Shown here one piece after another: positions 26,458-36,291 of a DNA stretch of 64,000 bases. The translations under genes and the position numbers were made by a program. The stretch comes from Spirirestis rafaelensis WJT71-NPBG6 (GTDB lineage: Bacteria; Cyanobacteriota; Cyanobacteriia; Cyanobacteriales; Nostocaceae): the NCBI GenBank assembly GCA_019359015.1, contig JAHHID010000006.1, positions 1 through 64,000 of the forward strand, read 5' to 3'. The first letter of the stretch is position 1, and each line of letters begins with the position of its first letter. The notes under the pieces were generated by a model. That model worked only from the letters and a program-made list of their open reading frames with translations, ran no database searches and was not told where the DNA came from.

Positions 26458-28050
26458 TTAATTGTCGGTTTCTGATGAGTCTTTTGAATCTACATTCTTT
26501 TTCTTGGGTGTTTTAGCTTTCTTGTCAACAGAATAATTTATTTCCAACTGTTCAGCAGCCTTATGATTACTTTGCTGACCACTTCCATAAATAACGTGCA
26601 AATTCCCTTTCTTATCCTTCCTTTCTTGGCGTTCTTCTTTTGTCGGAGACGCTGCGCGAATGGGTATTGGCGGTTCGTTATTCTTCACACCTCTTCTTCG
26701 CGCGGAAGTACCCTCTTCACTCGTATCTTCTGCCACCACCTCATATAAAATCGCCTGCTTATTTTCGATATTACCCTTCCTTAAAACCCTTCCCAAACGT
26801 TGAATATATTCCCTCGCCGAACCAGTACCCGATAAAATAATCGCAATACTTGCCGCTGGTACATCTACACCTTCATTCAACACATGAGAAGCAACCAAAC
26901 TTTTATATTCCCCTTCCCGAAATTTGGTTAATATTTCATGGCGTTCTTTCACAGGAGTTTGATGAGTAATTGCCGGAATTAGCAAGTCTTGAGAAATGCG
27001 GTAAACTGTAGCATTATCAGCCGTAAAAATCAAAATTCTTTCTAAATAATGTTCTGCAAGTAAATTCGTGAGAATTCGCAACTTTCCATCTGTACCCAAA
27101 GCGATTTCTTTAGCTTGACGATGTGCTAACATTGCTCTACGTCCAGCAGGCGATCGCGCACTCATTTGCACAAAATTTTGCCAACCTTTCAAACTACCTA
27201 AAGAAATCTTTGACTGCTTCAAAAAATCATTGCGAGTTTGAATTAATTGATTGTATCTTTCTCGCTCAAGTTGCGATAGCTTCACCTTAATTTGCACAAC
27301 TTGATGTTCTGCTAACGCGTTCCCCGCCAAATCCTCAGCGCGTTTGCGATATACTTCTCTACCAATGAGGATATTTAAATCAGCATGTTTGCCATCAGTG
27401 CGTTCCGGTGTTGCAGACAGTCCAAGTCGATAGGGTGCGATCGCATATTCCGCAATCACCCGATTAAAATCAGTTGGCAAGTGATGACACTCATCAAAAA
27501 TCGCCAAAGCATACTTATTACCCAAACTTTCTGCGTGAATTGCCGCACTGTCGTAAGTAGCAACCAGTATTGGAGTTCTATCGCGCGAACCACCCCCCAA
27601 TAACCCCACCTCAGCATCAGGAAAGGCAGCCATCAAGTGTGCATACCACTGGTGCATCAAATCTAAAGTAGGCACCACAATCAGCGTCGTGCGCGGTGTT
27701 GCTTGCATCGCCATTTGCGCCAGGTAAGTCTTCCCCGCCGCTGTAGGCAGCACCACTACCCCCTGTCTTCCCGCCAGTTTCCAAGCTGCTAACGCCTCAC
27801 TTTGATGGGGATAGGGTTCCATCTCCATACTTGCAACCAGCTCTAGCGGATGAAATTCCTTCGCTTCATCAATAAAATTAGTCTCTTCTGCTTGTAGCGC
27901 TTCTACTACATGTCGATATTGAATCGCCGGAATGCGGAATTTTTCTACTCTATCATCCCATGTAGCGTAATCCATCCAACCTTTGCCCCGCGCTGGTGGA
28001 TGCAAAATTAATGTGCCACGATCAAAACTTAATGTGGGGGTACGAGCCAC
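26458..28050 (-). CDS. XPB-type DEAD/DEAH DNA helicase
   Basis: The 530-aa SF2 helicase begins with an N-terminal domain of about 70 residues and then shows [10 protein letters not shown], Walker [17 protein letters not shown] (motif II), [11 protein letters not shown] (III), and [11 protein letters not shown] and [10 protein letters not shown] (V-VI). This is the pattern of archaeal/bacterial XPB. The C-terminal tail is Lys/Glu-rich and charged. Downstream on the same strand is the Bax1-like nuclease, so the two are expected to act as a complex. Confidence 0.92.
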   Translation of the reverse strand: MARTPTLSFDRGTLILHPPARGKGWMDYATWDDRVEKFRIPAIQYRHVVEALQAEETNFIDEAKEFHPLELVASMEMEPYPHQSEALAAWKLAGRQGVVVLPTAAGKTYLAQMAMQATPRTTLIVVPTLDLMHQWYAHLMAAFPDAEVGLLGGGSRDRTPILVATYDSAAIHAESLGNKYALAIFDECHHLPTDFNRVIAEYAIAPYRLGLSATPERTDGKHADLNILIGREVYRKRAEDLAGNALAEHQVVQIKVKLSQLERERYNQLIQTRNDFLKQSKISLGSLKGWQNFVQMSARSPAGRRAMLAHRQAKEIALGTDGKLRILTNLLAEHYLERILIFTADNATVYRISQDLLIPAITHQTPVKERHEILTKFREGEYKSLVASHVLNEGVDVPAASIAIILSGTGSAREYIQRLGRVLRKGNIENKQAILYEVVAEDTSEEGTSARRRGVKNNEPPIPIRAASPTKEERQERKDKKGNLHVIYGSGQQSNHKAAEQLEINYSVDKKAKTPKKKNVDSKDSSETDN

Positions 28051-28787
28051 TTATAGCTTTCTCCAGATTAGGGCATTGGACATTGGGGAAGCATATTTTA
28101 GTATTGCAAGTACCAAAGACGACTTACCCTCTAATAACCTGTACTTACTGAGAAGCTATTTTACTATAATGTACGGCTCTCACCAAATAATACTCTGCCG
28201 ATAGACCAGTAACGCTCTGAAAGCTGGTTTATAGCACGTTTTTTCCAGTGTTTTGCCCCGAAACCCGCGTTGAAAACTAACATCAAAAAAGAAACTGACC
28301 CGGGGCTAAAAGAAACTACAACTTTTCCCATTCAGGAGGGGTCTGAATCCTATAAGTGAATAAAACCTTCTCCCTCTGCCCCTGCCTTCTTCAATAATGA
28401 TTGGAATCAAAGTTAGTCAACAAGCATAGCCTTTTATCTATGAAACCAATTTAATATTTATTTAATATTAAGGCTTGTGAATCAACAACATTGACGTGTA
28501 AGGCTGTAAGCTATTGTTAATTGCATTAAAGTTGTCGAAAAATAAAACTTGCAATTTATGTAAGTTTTTTTAGTCAAATTTTTGAACGGTCTTTGACCTA
28601 AGCCTTCTCTATTGGGGTTTCGTATTCACCGACTCGCCATATATAAAGGCGCTATAGTCTGCTGCTTTGCAAAGAGTTAAAGTTTTCTTTGCCTAATTTT
28701 TCATGGCAATAAAACATAAAAGTTACTCAAAGTAGCTGGCAATTTTTACGAATCAAAATTTTGCTGCTTTTGTAACCACACTCAAGT
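28051..28787. other. long gene-free region upstream of bicA
   Basis: About 740 bp between divergent genes. No ORF with gene character was seen. The bicA-proximal 400 bp is AT-rich with TTTAATATTTATTTAATATTAAGG (28450-28473) and CCATATATAAAGG (28638-28650), plausible promoter or regulator elements. A short GGGCATTGGACATTGGGG repeat lies at 28071. Confidence 0.5.
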
Positions 28788-30488
28788 ATGACATTAACTA
28801 ATACTATCCATTTTAGAAACTTACGAGGCGATTTTTTCGGTGGTTTAACTGCTGCGATCGTTTCGTTACCTCTAGCCCTGGCATTCGGTGTTGCCTCTGG
28901 TGCTGGGCCTGTAGCTGGTCTTTATGGTGCAGTTTGCGTCGGCTTTTTCGCAGCCTTATTTGGTGGGACACCAACTCTAATTTCTGAGCCAACGGGGCCA
29001 ATGACCGTAGTCATGACTGCAATTGTCGGTTCCATGACCGCAGCTAACCCCGAAAACGGCTTGGCAATGGCATTTACCGTAGTCATGCTAGCGGGAATAT
29101 TCCAAATCTTCTTTGGGATATTTAAGTTGGGTAAATACGTTACCCTCATGCCTTACAGTGTTATTTCTGGCTTTATGTCTGGGATTGGGGTGATTCTGAT
29201 TATTTTGCAGATTGCTCCTTTTGTGGGACAGGCAAATCCTAAAGGTGGCGTACTGGGGATGGTGCAAAACCTGCCTCTGTTATTAACTAAGATTAATCCT
29301 GCCGAAACAGCTTTAGGTATACTGACGCTGGCAATTATTTTCTTTATGCCAGCCAAAATTAAGCGCTTTGTTCCCCCGCAACTCGTGGCATTAATTGTCG
29401 GAACCATAGTTTCTCTAACCATTTTCGCCGGTGCGGATATCAGACGAATTGGTGAAATTCCAATCGGACTGCCCACATTGCAAATACCTACCTTTACTGC
29501 ATCTCAAATGACAACGATGGTTGTTGATGGTGCAATGTTGGGGATGTTGGGTTGTATTGATACTCTACTAACGGCAGTAATTGCAGACAGTTTGACCCGT
29601 ACCGAACACAAATCTGACAAAGAATTGATTGGTCAAGGTATCGGTAACTTAGTATCTGGTTTGTGTGGTGGGCTACCTGGTGCAGGTGCCACGATGGGAA
29701 CGGTAGTTAATATCCAAACTGGTGCTAGTACAGCTGTATCTGGTTTAACTCGCGCGTTAATTTTATTAATTGTAGTTTTGTGGGCTGCGCGTCTCACCCA
29801 ACCTATCCCAATGGCGGTGTTGGCTGGTATTGCTCTCAAGGTGGGGATTGACATTCTTGACTGGAGCTTCCTGAAACGCGCTCATAAGGTGTCGCTCAAA
29901 GGCACAATCATCATGTACGGTGTATTATTCTTAACCGTATTTGTTGACTTGATTGTTGCCGTCGGCGTGGGAGTGTTCATTGCTAATATCTTAACTATTG
30001 ATCGCCTCTCGGAATTACAAGCTCAGGAAGTGAAGACAATTAGCGATGCTGATGATGCAATTGTCTTGAATAATGAAGAGAAAAGATTGCTTGATCTAGC
30101 TAATGGACGTGTCCTACTATTTTACCTGAGCGGACCGATGATCTTCGGGGTATCCAAAGCGATCGCTCGTGAACATTCAGCAATGGCAGACTCTGATGTG
30201 TTGATTGTGGATTTGAGCGATGTACCAATGTTGGGTGTGACTGCTTCTTTGGCAATTGAAAACGCCATCAAGGATGCTAGCGAAAAAGGTCGTCATGTGT
30301 TAATTGTTGGTGCAACTAGCAAAGTCAAAAAGCGCTTAGAAAAGTTTGGCATTTCGAGGTTTGTACCAGAGCATTACATGTTTGTAGATCGTGTAGACGC
30401 ACTAAAACAAGCCGTTGCTTTAGTTAATCCTCATGCAAGTGATGCTAATATTTCTGGTGTTAGTAACTACACTGACACCTATTTATGA
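28788..30488 (+). CDS. bicA: BicA, Na+-dependent SulP bicarbonate transporter
   Basis: A 566-aa SulP transporter closely matching known BicA: N-terminal NTIHFRNLRGDFFGGLTAA, then GGTPTLISEPTGPMTVVM and DSLTRTEHKSDKELIGQG. A cytoplasmic STAS domain follows (about 435-545, GRVLLFYLSGPMIFGVSKA, DVPMLGVTASLAIENAI). It imports bicarbonate with Na+ for the carbon-concentrating mechanism. Length is standard. Two sodium-handling units follow, the CPA2 antiporter and the Mrp cluster, which would restore the Na+ gradient it uses. Confidence 0.95.
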   Translation: MTLTNTIHFRNLRGDFFGGLTAAIVSLPLALAFGVASGAGPVAGLYGAVCVGFFAALFGGTPTLISEPTGPMTVVMTAIVGSMTAANPENGLAMAFTVVMLAGIFQIFFGIFKLGKYVTLMPYSVISGFMSGIGVILIILQIAPFVGQANPKGGVLGMVQNLPLLLTKINPAETALGILTLAIIFFMPAKIKRFVPPQLVALIVGTIVSLTIFAGADIRRIGEIPIGLPTLQIPTFTASQMTTMVVDGAMLGMLGCIDTLLTAVIADSLTRTEHKSDKELIGQGIGNLVSGLCGGLPGAGATMGTVVNIQTGASTAVSGLTRALILLIVVLWAARLTQPIPMAVLAGIALKVGIDILDWSFLKRAHKVSLKGTIIMYGVLFLTVFVDLIVAVGVGVFIANILTIDRLSELQAQEVKTISDADDAIVLNNEEKRLLDLANGRVLLFYLSGPMIFGVSKAIAREHSAMADSDVLIVDLSDVPMLGVTASLAIENAIKDASEKGRHVLIVGATSKVKKRLEKFGISRFVPEHYMFVDRVDALKQAVALVNPHASDANISGVSNYTDTYL

Positions 30489-30535
30489 TTCGTAATTCGT
30501 AATTCGTAATTTAATTATTAATTACGAATTACGAA
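30489..30535. repeat. 7-bp repeat hairpin downstream of bicA
   Basis: TTCGTAATTCGTAATT (30496-30511) pairs perfectly over 16 bp with 30520-30535 around an 8-nt loop; a further 7-bp unit extends it on the left. It is AT-rich, so it may be a repeat family or a weak terminator. A related copy lies at 30541-30551. Confidence 0.75.
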
Positions 30536-30584
30536 CTAGAAATTACGAATTATTTTGGAATGAATCAGAAACACAAGTAAAAAC

Positions 30585-32000
30585 ATGATTTTTTCAGAAC
30601 CAATAGTTAATTCGTTTACCTGGTTAAATTTTCTCACCATAGGTTTACAGCCCCCTTTACTAGCAACAACCAACGAGGCGGAATATGCTCCGATTGTCCT
30701 GACTGGAGTATTGCTAAGTTTAGTAGTCATTTATCTGGCTAGTAAAATTGGTGGCGAATTTTTTAGAATGATGGACTTGCCCCCTGTATTAGGAGAATTA
30801 GTTGGTGGGGTGCTTGTGGGTGCTTCTGCTCTGCATTTGGTAGTGTTTCCCGACAGTGGAGCAGCTGGTAGCGACTCCATCATCATGAATATCCTGCAAT
30901 TCATTAATAACCTCAGTCCTGATGCAGTCACATCAATCTTTCAAAGCCAGAGCGAAGTTGTTTCTGTGCTTGCCGAACTAGGTGTAATCATTCTATTATT
31001 TGAAATTGGTCTAGAATCAGACTTAAAAGAATTACAGAAAGTCGGTTATCAAGCAACAATTGTTGCTTGTGTTGGGGTAGCTGTTCCTTTTGCGGCTGGC
31101 ACGGCGGGGTTGATTTTATTGTTTCATGCGCCAGTAATTCCAGCGATTTTTGCAGGTGCAGCGCTCACAGCTACTAGTATTGGCATTACCTCCAAAGTTT
31201 TGTCAGAAATTGGGCAGTTAAAATCTCGTGAAGGTCAGATTATTGTCGGTGCAGCTGTAATTGATGACATTCTAGGCATCATTGTGTTGGCAGTAGTTGC
31301 GAGTCTTGCCAAAACTGGTGAGGTTGATATTTTCAACGTCATTTATCTAATTGTCAGTGCTACAGTCTTTCTCATTGGCTCGATTCTCCTCGGAAAATAT
31401 TTCAATCAGAGTTTTGTTGCCATTGCGAATAAATTGCAAACGCGAGGCAACTTAATTATCCCAGCATTTATCTTTGCCTTCTTTATGGCTTTTTTGGGTA
31501 GTGCCATTCATTTAGAAGCTATCTTAGGCGCATTTGCAGCTGGCTTAGTTTTGGATGAAACGGATAAACGCAAAGAGCTAGATGAGCAGGTTAAACCTGT
31601 TGCTGATATGCTAGTGCCAGTTTTCTTTGTGACAGTTGGCGCGAAAGTTGATTTAGGCGTTCTTAATCCTTTAGTTCCAGGAAATCGAGAAGGATTAATT
31701 ATTGCTACCTTCTTAATTGTGATCGCAATTATCGGTAAAGTTGTCACAGGCTGGGCAGTTTTTGGTCAACCTGGAATTAATCGGTTAGCCGTTGGTGTGG
31801 GGATGATTCCCCGTGGCGAAGTTGGGTTAGTGTTTGCCGCCATTGGTGCAGCTAGTGGTACCCTTGATAAACCATTGCAAGCTGCGATCGTTATTATGGT
31901 GATTTTGACAACCTTCTTAGCACCGCCTTTATTGCGGTTTGCATTCAAACAATCGCCAGAAGAAAAAGAATCTTTAGAAAAAGCCAATTTAATAGGCTAG
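30585..32000 (+). CDS. CPA2-type Na+/H+ antiporter
   Basis: The 471-aa membrane protein has about 12-13 helices and CPA2 hallmarks: GELVGGVLVG, AALTATSIGITSKVLSE (discontinuous helix), and the paired aspartates in AAVIDDILGIIVLA that define electrogenic antiporters. The N-terminal extension (about 1-40) contains an extra hydrophobic stretch. It follows bicA by 96 bp; the association fits extrusion of Na+ that enters with bicarbonate. NhaS3-type identity is likely but unproven. Ends KESLEKANLIG. Confidence 0.85.
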   Translation: MIFSEPIVNSFTWLNFLTIGLQPPLLATTNEAEYAPIVLTGVLLSLVVIYLASKIGGEFFRMMDLPPVLGELVGGVLVGASALHLVVFPDSGAAGSDSIIMNILQFINNLSPDAVTSIFQSQSEVVSVLAELGVIILLFEIGLESDLKELQKVGYQATIVACVGVAVPFAAGTAGLILLFHAPVIPAIFAGAALTATSIGITSKVLSEIGQLKSREGQIIVGAAVIDDILGIIVLAVVASLAKTGEVDIFNVIYLIVSATVFLIGSILLGKYFNQSFVAIANKLQTRGNLIIPAFIFAFFMAFLGSAIHLEAILGAFAAGLVLDETDKRKELDEQVKPVADMLVPVFFVTVGAKVDLGVLNPLVPGNREGLIIATFLIVIAIIGKVVTGWAVFGQPGINRLAVGVGMIPRGEVGLVFAAIGAASGTLDKPLQAAIVIMVILTTFLAPPLLRFAFKQSPEEKESLEKANLIG

Positions 32001-32264
32001 TGATTTATACCACCACCTTTAAGAAGAAGAATTCAGAAGTCAGAATTCAGGAGTCAGAATAAATCAGTGGGGGATTCAGACCCACCACTGATTAAGGTCA
32101 CTAAATCTGCATATTTAGTGGGTATCTTAAACCCGTTTATTCATCCGTTAGTCGTACAAAATTCATGCCCAATTCTGACTCCTGACTCCTGAATTCTGTT
32201 TTGGTAAAAGAGACAAACTTTATTTTCTCTTTTACCTTCAACCCTTATCCAACAGGCAATTCCC
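32001..32264. repeat. inverted-repeat element between antiporter and mrp genes
   Basis: A 17-bp perfect arm CAGAATTCAGGAGTCAG (32041-32057) pairs with 32182-32198. Inside are two smaller hairpins (ATCAGTGG...CCACTGAT, 32063-32091; CACTAAAT...ATTTAGTG, 32099-32120). The arms share the AGGAGTCAG word with the spacer at 6453. It may be a small non-autonomous mobile element. No gene is seen. Confidence 0.7.
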
Positions 32265-32600
32265 GTGTTAGAAGCGTGCATATTCGCAACAATATTCTGC
32301 GGATTTTTCGGCATCATCCTTAAAAAGAACCTGGTTATGAAGATCATCTCTATGGATGTCATGAGCACAGGGGTTATCGCCTATTACGTGCTGGTTGCAT
32401 CGCGAGATGGTTTATTCACGCCCATTATTTCAGATGCCGCAAATGGGGCTTACGCCGATCCGGTTCCCCAGGCGGTCATATTGACGGGGATTGTGATCGG
32501 CTTTTCGATTCAGTGCTTAATGCTGGTCGGTGTCATGAAGCTGGCACGGGATAATCCCACCCTGGAAACCAACGAGATCGAGAAGAGCAATACCCCATGA
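32265..32600 (+). CDS. mrpC: Mrp antiporter subunit C
   Basis: A 111-aa membrane protein with three helices, related to NuoK/MrpC: FCGFFGIILKKNLVMKIISM, then DPVPQAVILTGIVIGFSIQC, the highly conserved MrpC signature. The start is GTG 32265. It is the first gene of a seven-gene operon and its stop overlaps the next ATG (ATGA). Confidence 0.9.
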   Translation: MLEACIFATIFCGFFGIILKKNLVMKIISMDVMSTGVIAYYVLVASRDGLFTPIISDAANGAYADPVPQAVILTGIVIGFSIQCLMLVGVMKLARDNPTLETNEIEKSNTP

Positions 32601-34030
32601 ATACCATTACCCTTGCATGGATCGCATTACCGTTTTTCTTGGGGTTCACCATTTATCTGTTCCCCAAACTTGACAAAATTCTCGCATTATGCACAGCTTT
32701 TGCTTCGGCTGGATATGCGTTGCAGCTATTTGTCGAACAGTCGCCGCTGACACTAGAGTTACTCGATCATTTCAGCGTCACATTAGTAGTCGATCAGTTA
32801 AGCGGCTACTTTATCTTGACCAATGCGCTAGTTACAGCCGCAGTCATCCTCTACTGTTGGCACAGCGATAAGACGACTTTCTTTTATGCACAAGCCATCA
32901 TTTTGCATGGCAGCCTCAATGCCGCGTTCGCCTGTGCCGACTTTATCAGTTTATACGTGGCGTTAGAGGTGAGCGGGATTGCCGCGTTTCTCTTGATTGC
33001 CTATCCCCGCACCGATCGCTCGATTTGGGTTGCCTTGCGCTATCTCTTTATCAGCAACACGGCAATGCTGTTTTATCTGGTGGGTGCCGTACTAGCCTAT
33101 CAGACCAATCATTCGTTTAGTTTTGCAAGTTTGCGCGGGGCACCACCGGAGGCACTTGCCCTGATCTTTCTGGGGCTCTTGGTTAAGGGGGGAATCTTTG
33201 TATCGGGATTGTGGTTGCCGTTAACCCACTCCGAATCGGAGACGCCAGTATCGGCATTGCTGTCGGGAGTTGTGGTCAAAGCTGGAGTCTATCCGCTAGT
33301 GCGTTGTGCGCTGATGGTGGATGAACTCGATCCACTCATCCGGATTTTCGGAGTCGGGACAGCGCTCTTAGGCGTGTTCTATGCCGTCTTTGAAAAAGAT
33401 ACCAAGCGGATGCTGGCGTTCCACACGGTTTCGCAGTTAGGCTTTATCCTTGCCGCACCTATAGTAGGTGGCTTTTATGCACTGACTCACGGCTTGGTCA
33501 AATCGGCACTCTTCCTGATCGCGGGTGCTTTACCGAGCCGCAACTTCAAGGAACTGCAACAAAAGCCGATCAATACAACCGTCTGGATTGCTCTGGTCAT
33601 CGCCAGCTTCTCGATCTCAGGCTTTCCCTTGTTGTCCGGCTTTGGGGCGAAGGTGTTGACGACGAAAAATTTACTGCCCTGGCAAGCGATCGCCATGAAC
33701 GTTGCGGCGTTGGGAACAGCAATCTCGTTTGCCAAATTCATATTCTTGCCGCATAAAGCGGGCGGCGAGGAGGTAGTAAAGCCCGGTTTCTGGTCAGCGG
33801 CGAGCCTGCTGCTCGGTGGCCTGTTTGCGGCAAACGTTGTCTATTACGAGGCTTATACCCTTGAGAATATCGTAAAACCACTGGCAACTATTGGCCTTGG
33901 CTGGTTGGCGTATCTTTTGATTTTTAAACGATCCGTACTCAAGCTGCCCCGTGTTGTGGAGCAATTTGAGCATCTGATCGGTGGGATGAGTCTAATGTTG
34001 ATCCTGCTCTTCTGGATGGTGTTGGCATGA
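32597..34030 (+). CDS. mrpD: Mrp antiporter subunit D (NuoN/ND5-like)
   Basis: 477 aa, about 14 helices. Proton-path residues are present in YVALEVSGIAAF (Glu) and LLVKGGIFVSGLWLPLTHSE (Lys), and AFHTVSQLGFILA carries the ND5 HxxSQ motif. It is the only large ion-translocating subunit of this cluster; no full MrpA is present. The ATGA overlaps link it to both neighbours. GC content is visibly higher than in the bicA gene. Confidence 0.9.
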   Translation: MNTITLAWIALPFFLGFTIYLFPKLDKILALCTAFASAGYALQLFVEQSPLTLELLDHFSVTLVVDQLSGYFILTNALVTAAVILYCWHSDKTTFFYAQAIILHGSLNAAFACADFISLYVALEVSGIAAFLLIAYPRTDRSIWVALRYLFISNTAMLFYLVGAVLAYQTNHSFSFASLRGAPPEALALIFLGLLVKGGIFVSGLWLPLTHSESETPVSALLSGVVVKAGVYPLVRCALMVDELDPLIRIFGVGTALLGVFYAVFEKDTKRMLAFHTVSQLGFILAAPIVGGFYALTHGLVKSALFLIAGALPSRNFKELQQKPINTTVWIALVIASFSISGFPLLSGFGAKVLTTKNLLPWQAIAMNVAALGTAISFAKFIFLPHKAGGEEVVKPGFWSAASLLLGGLFAANVVYYEAYTLENIVKPLATIGLGWLAYLLIFKRSVLKLPRVVEQFEHLIGGMSLMLILLFWMVLA

Positions 34031-34416
34031 TTGGGTATCTGAATCTGATATTGCGACTGGCCATCTGGTTTTTGCTCACCGCTAATCTGAGTGTGGCAAA
34101 TATCATCATCGGTGTCAGCATCGCACTCTTATTACCGGGGCGTCCCCAAGCCCCAGGACCATTAAAAGACTGGCTACGGGCGCTGTGGGAAACTCTGGTG
34201 GCAATTCCACAGGCATATAAGGAAGCCTTTGAAATGATCCTCCGTCCCCACAATTACGAAGAGGTGACGATGGAGCGAGTCAAACCCGGACGGACACCTG
34301 GACTCATCTTTCTGGATATTTTTCTGATCACTTTTACGCCCACAAGCATTGTCTTGAAGTACCACGAAAATGGCTGGTACCAAGTCCACTGGGTGCGACG
34401 GAGGAGAAAAGCATGA
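34027..34416 (+). CDS. mrpE: Mrp antiporter subunit E
   Basis: 129 aa with two N-terminal helices (LAIWFLLTANLSVANIIIGV) and a cytoplasmic C-terminal domain containing TPGLIFLDIFLITFTPTSIV and the closing YQVHWVRRRRKA. It is the standard MrpE layout but somewhat short. Four-base overlaps join it to mrpD and mrpF. Confidence 0.85.
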   Translation: MIGYLNLILRLAIWFLLTANLSVANIIIGVSIALLLPGRPQAPGPLKDWLRALWETLVAIPQAYKEAFEMILRPHNYEEVTMERVKPGRTPGLIFLDIFLITFTPTSIVLKYHENGWYQVHWVRRRRKA

Positions 34417-34664
34417 ACTTGGCACTGATTGCAATGATTCTGGCTATGCTCATACCCATGTACGAGGCTTGGCAGGATGATGATATTTGGCAAAAAATGT
34501 TGGCATTTGCCAGTGTCGCTACCAAGGCATCAATCATACTCCTGGTTGTATCGGTCTTACGGGATGATTGGATGCTCGGTGTTGTAGGAGTCATCATCCT
34601 GAGTGTGGGTAATGCCGGATTAATGTTGTTGGCACAAATCCTTAAACGCCTGAATGAAGTATGA
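34413..34664 (+). CDS. mrpF: Mrp antiporter subunit F
   Basis: 83 aa with three predicted helices: MNLALIAMILAMLIPMY, SVATKASIILLVVSVL, and GVVGVIILSVGNAGLMLLAQ. Size and position between E and G identify MrpF; the sequence itself is poorly conserved. Starts in the ATGA overlap with mrpE. Confidence 0.8.
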   Translation: MNLALIAMILAMLIPMYEAWQDDDIWQKMLAFASVATKASIILLVVSVLRDDWMLGVVGVIILSVGNAGLMLLAQILKRLNEV

Positions 34665-34942
34665 TCAACGCACTTAGTTACACCTGCATCGGTATAGGAA
34701 TTTTCTTCTGGTTTTGGGGAACCTTCCCCCTAATCGGCGATCGCTCGGTATTATTCAAGCTGCATACTCTTTCGGTTGCAGATACGCTAGGGAGCATGCT
34801 CATTATGGTAGGGCTGCTCCTTCCGAAGGTACCTAGCGAATGGCCGTTGCTCATCCTTGGCATTATCACCTTAGCAATCTGGAATACAGTGCTGGGGTAT
34901 GTATTGGCATACGGTTCCAGCAGTGGAGGGAATCAATCATGA
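34661..34942 (+). CDS. mrpG: Mrp antiporter subunit G
   Basis: 93 aa, three helices, with the MrpG core GIGIFFWFWGTFPLIGDRSV and LHTLSVADTLGSMLIMVGLL. Overlaps both neighbours by 4 bp. Confidence 0.85.
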   Translation: MINALSYTCIGIGIFFWFWGTFPLIGDRSVLFKLHTLSVADTLGSMLIMVGLLLPKVPSEWPLLILGIITLAIWNTVLGYVLAYGSSSGGNQS

Positions 34943-35526
34943 ATGATAGCTATATCTATGTCATAACCGCCCTGCTGCCGTTGTCCGCACTCATGCTGAT
35001 ACTTCAGGCTAATCCATACCATGCCCTGGTAATCCAGGGAATACAGGGAGCGGTAGCAACATTGGTATTTGCGGTTTTGGGGGCGGCGGATGTTGCTTTG
35101 ACCCAAGCCTTGATGGGTACTCTACTGGCGATTACGCTTTATGCGATCGCGGTGCGTTCATCGCTGGTGATGCGTCTGGGTGTACTCGAAGACGGGGCGA
35201 TCAAGCCAGATGACGAGTCCCATTTTGGCCAACTGATGAATGACTTACGAACAATTTTTGGCAAACACTATATGCGTCTTGAGCTAGTCTCATACACCAA
35301 TACGCAAGCTTTGCACCGGGCGCTGATGGACAAAGAAATCCATGCGACCTGTGCCAGACGAGAGTACGATAATCAAGACCTCGTAGCGAGTCAGGACGAA
35401 CAGCAACCCTATCACACCACAACTAGGGTTCGACGCCTCTATGACATCATGCGAACCGAACTTTCGTCACCAGCGACAAACCTAACCTATGTAAATGCAC
35501 CAGACTCAGGGGAGGAACATAAATGA
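34939..35526 (+). CDS. DUF4040/MrpA C-terminal-like subunit
   Basis: From ATG 34939, preceded by GGAGGG with 7-bp spacing, 195 aa. The first 75 residues are three helices of the DUF4040 domain (the C-terminal part of MrpA) containing IQGAVATLVFAVLGAADVAL. The remaining 110 residues are hydrophilic with no family recognised (HYMRLELVSYTNTQALHRAL). The frame is open to 34840, but that would overlap mrpG by 100 bp. The unit stands in for the separate C-terminal domain of a split MrpA. Confidence 0.75.
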   Translation: MNDSYIYVITALLPLSALMLILQANPYHALVIQGIQGAVATLVFAVLGAADVALTQALMGTLLAITLYAIAVRSSLVMRLGVLEDGAIKPDDESHFGQLMNDLRTIFGKHYMRLELVSYTNTQALHRALMDKEIHATCARREYDNQDLVASQDEQQPYHTTTRVRRLYDIMRTELSSPATNLTYVNAPDSGEEHK

Positions 35527-36182
35527 AATGGGTCTATATTGCAGCGGGGATAGCGCTGTTCGTCAAATTCCTGATCATGCCCAATCCAGCACCGGACTTA
35601 TCGCTCTCGATCGTCCAAACGCTTGTACAAGATAGTGGAGTACCTAATGCAGTTACGGCTGTCATTCTTAGGAATCGACTGTATGACACTATCTTTGAAG
35701 TAGTAGTATTTACGATCGCGGTAATGGGTGCAAAGTTTCTACTGGCGAATGAAAGGCCGTTCTGCGCGATCTATCAGTTCACCGATCAACCATCCATTAT
35801 TATGGCGCGTCTGGGAGCGACCATTGCCGCGTTGGTGGGTATCGAACTGGCGATTCGGGGGCATTTGAGTCCCGGCGGTGGTTTTGCGGCTGGAGTTGCG
35901 GGCGGAACGGCGATCGGTCTTGTGGCGATTACCTCATCATCGGAGTGGATGCAGGCGATCTACAAGCGCTGGCACGCCGCTACATGGGAGAAGGTTTCAG
36001 TTCTTATTTTTATTGTCCTGTCGGTTATCACTCTAGCCGGATTAGAATTACCGCACGGAGAGTTGGGCGCACTTGTTAGTGGCGGGGTTATCCCCCTGCT
36101 CAACATCCTAGTCGCAGTAAAAGTCGCCTTGGGTTCTTGGGCGGCTATTTTGGTGTTTATTCATTATCGGGGATTGTTGTGA
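35523..36182 (+). CDS. mrpB: Mrp antiporter subunit B
   Basis: 219 aa with five to six helices; the MnhB core is IIMARLGATIAALVGIELAI followed by RGHLSPGGGFAAGVAGGTAI. The N-terminal 80 residues (NAVTAVILRNRLYDTIFEVV) correspond to the MbhE-like segment often fused to MnhB in cyanobacteria. It ends the operon, and its ATG overlaps the DUF4040 gene stop by 4 bp. Confidence 0.88.
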   Translation: MKWVYIAAGIALFVKFLIMPNPAPDLSLSIVQTLVQDSGVPNAVTAVILRNRLYDTIFEVVVFTIAVMGAKFLLANERPFCAIYQFTDQPSIIMARLGATIAALVGIELAIRGHLSPGGGFAAGVAGGTAIGLVAITSSSEWMQAIYKRWHAATWEKVSVLIFIVLSVITLAGLELPHGELGALVSGGVIPLLNILVAVKVALGSWAAILVFIHYRGLL

Positions 36183-36291
36183 GAGATAAAGGGGAGCGAT
36201 GATTGGTTTTTGTGAAAATAATATTGTATAGAGACGTTGCATATACAACGTCTCTGCAAAACTAAGGAATTAATCCGATAGTCCACTAAAG

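Noticed and set aside
26195-26516. Three overlapping plus-strand ORFs of 86 to 95 codons
   Set aside because: They translate simple repeats in all three frames and overlap the helicase gene end.
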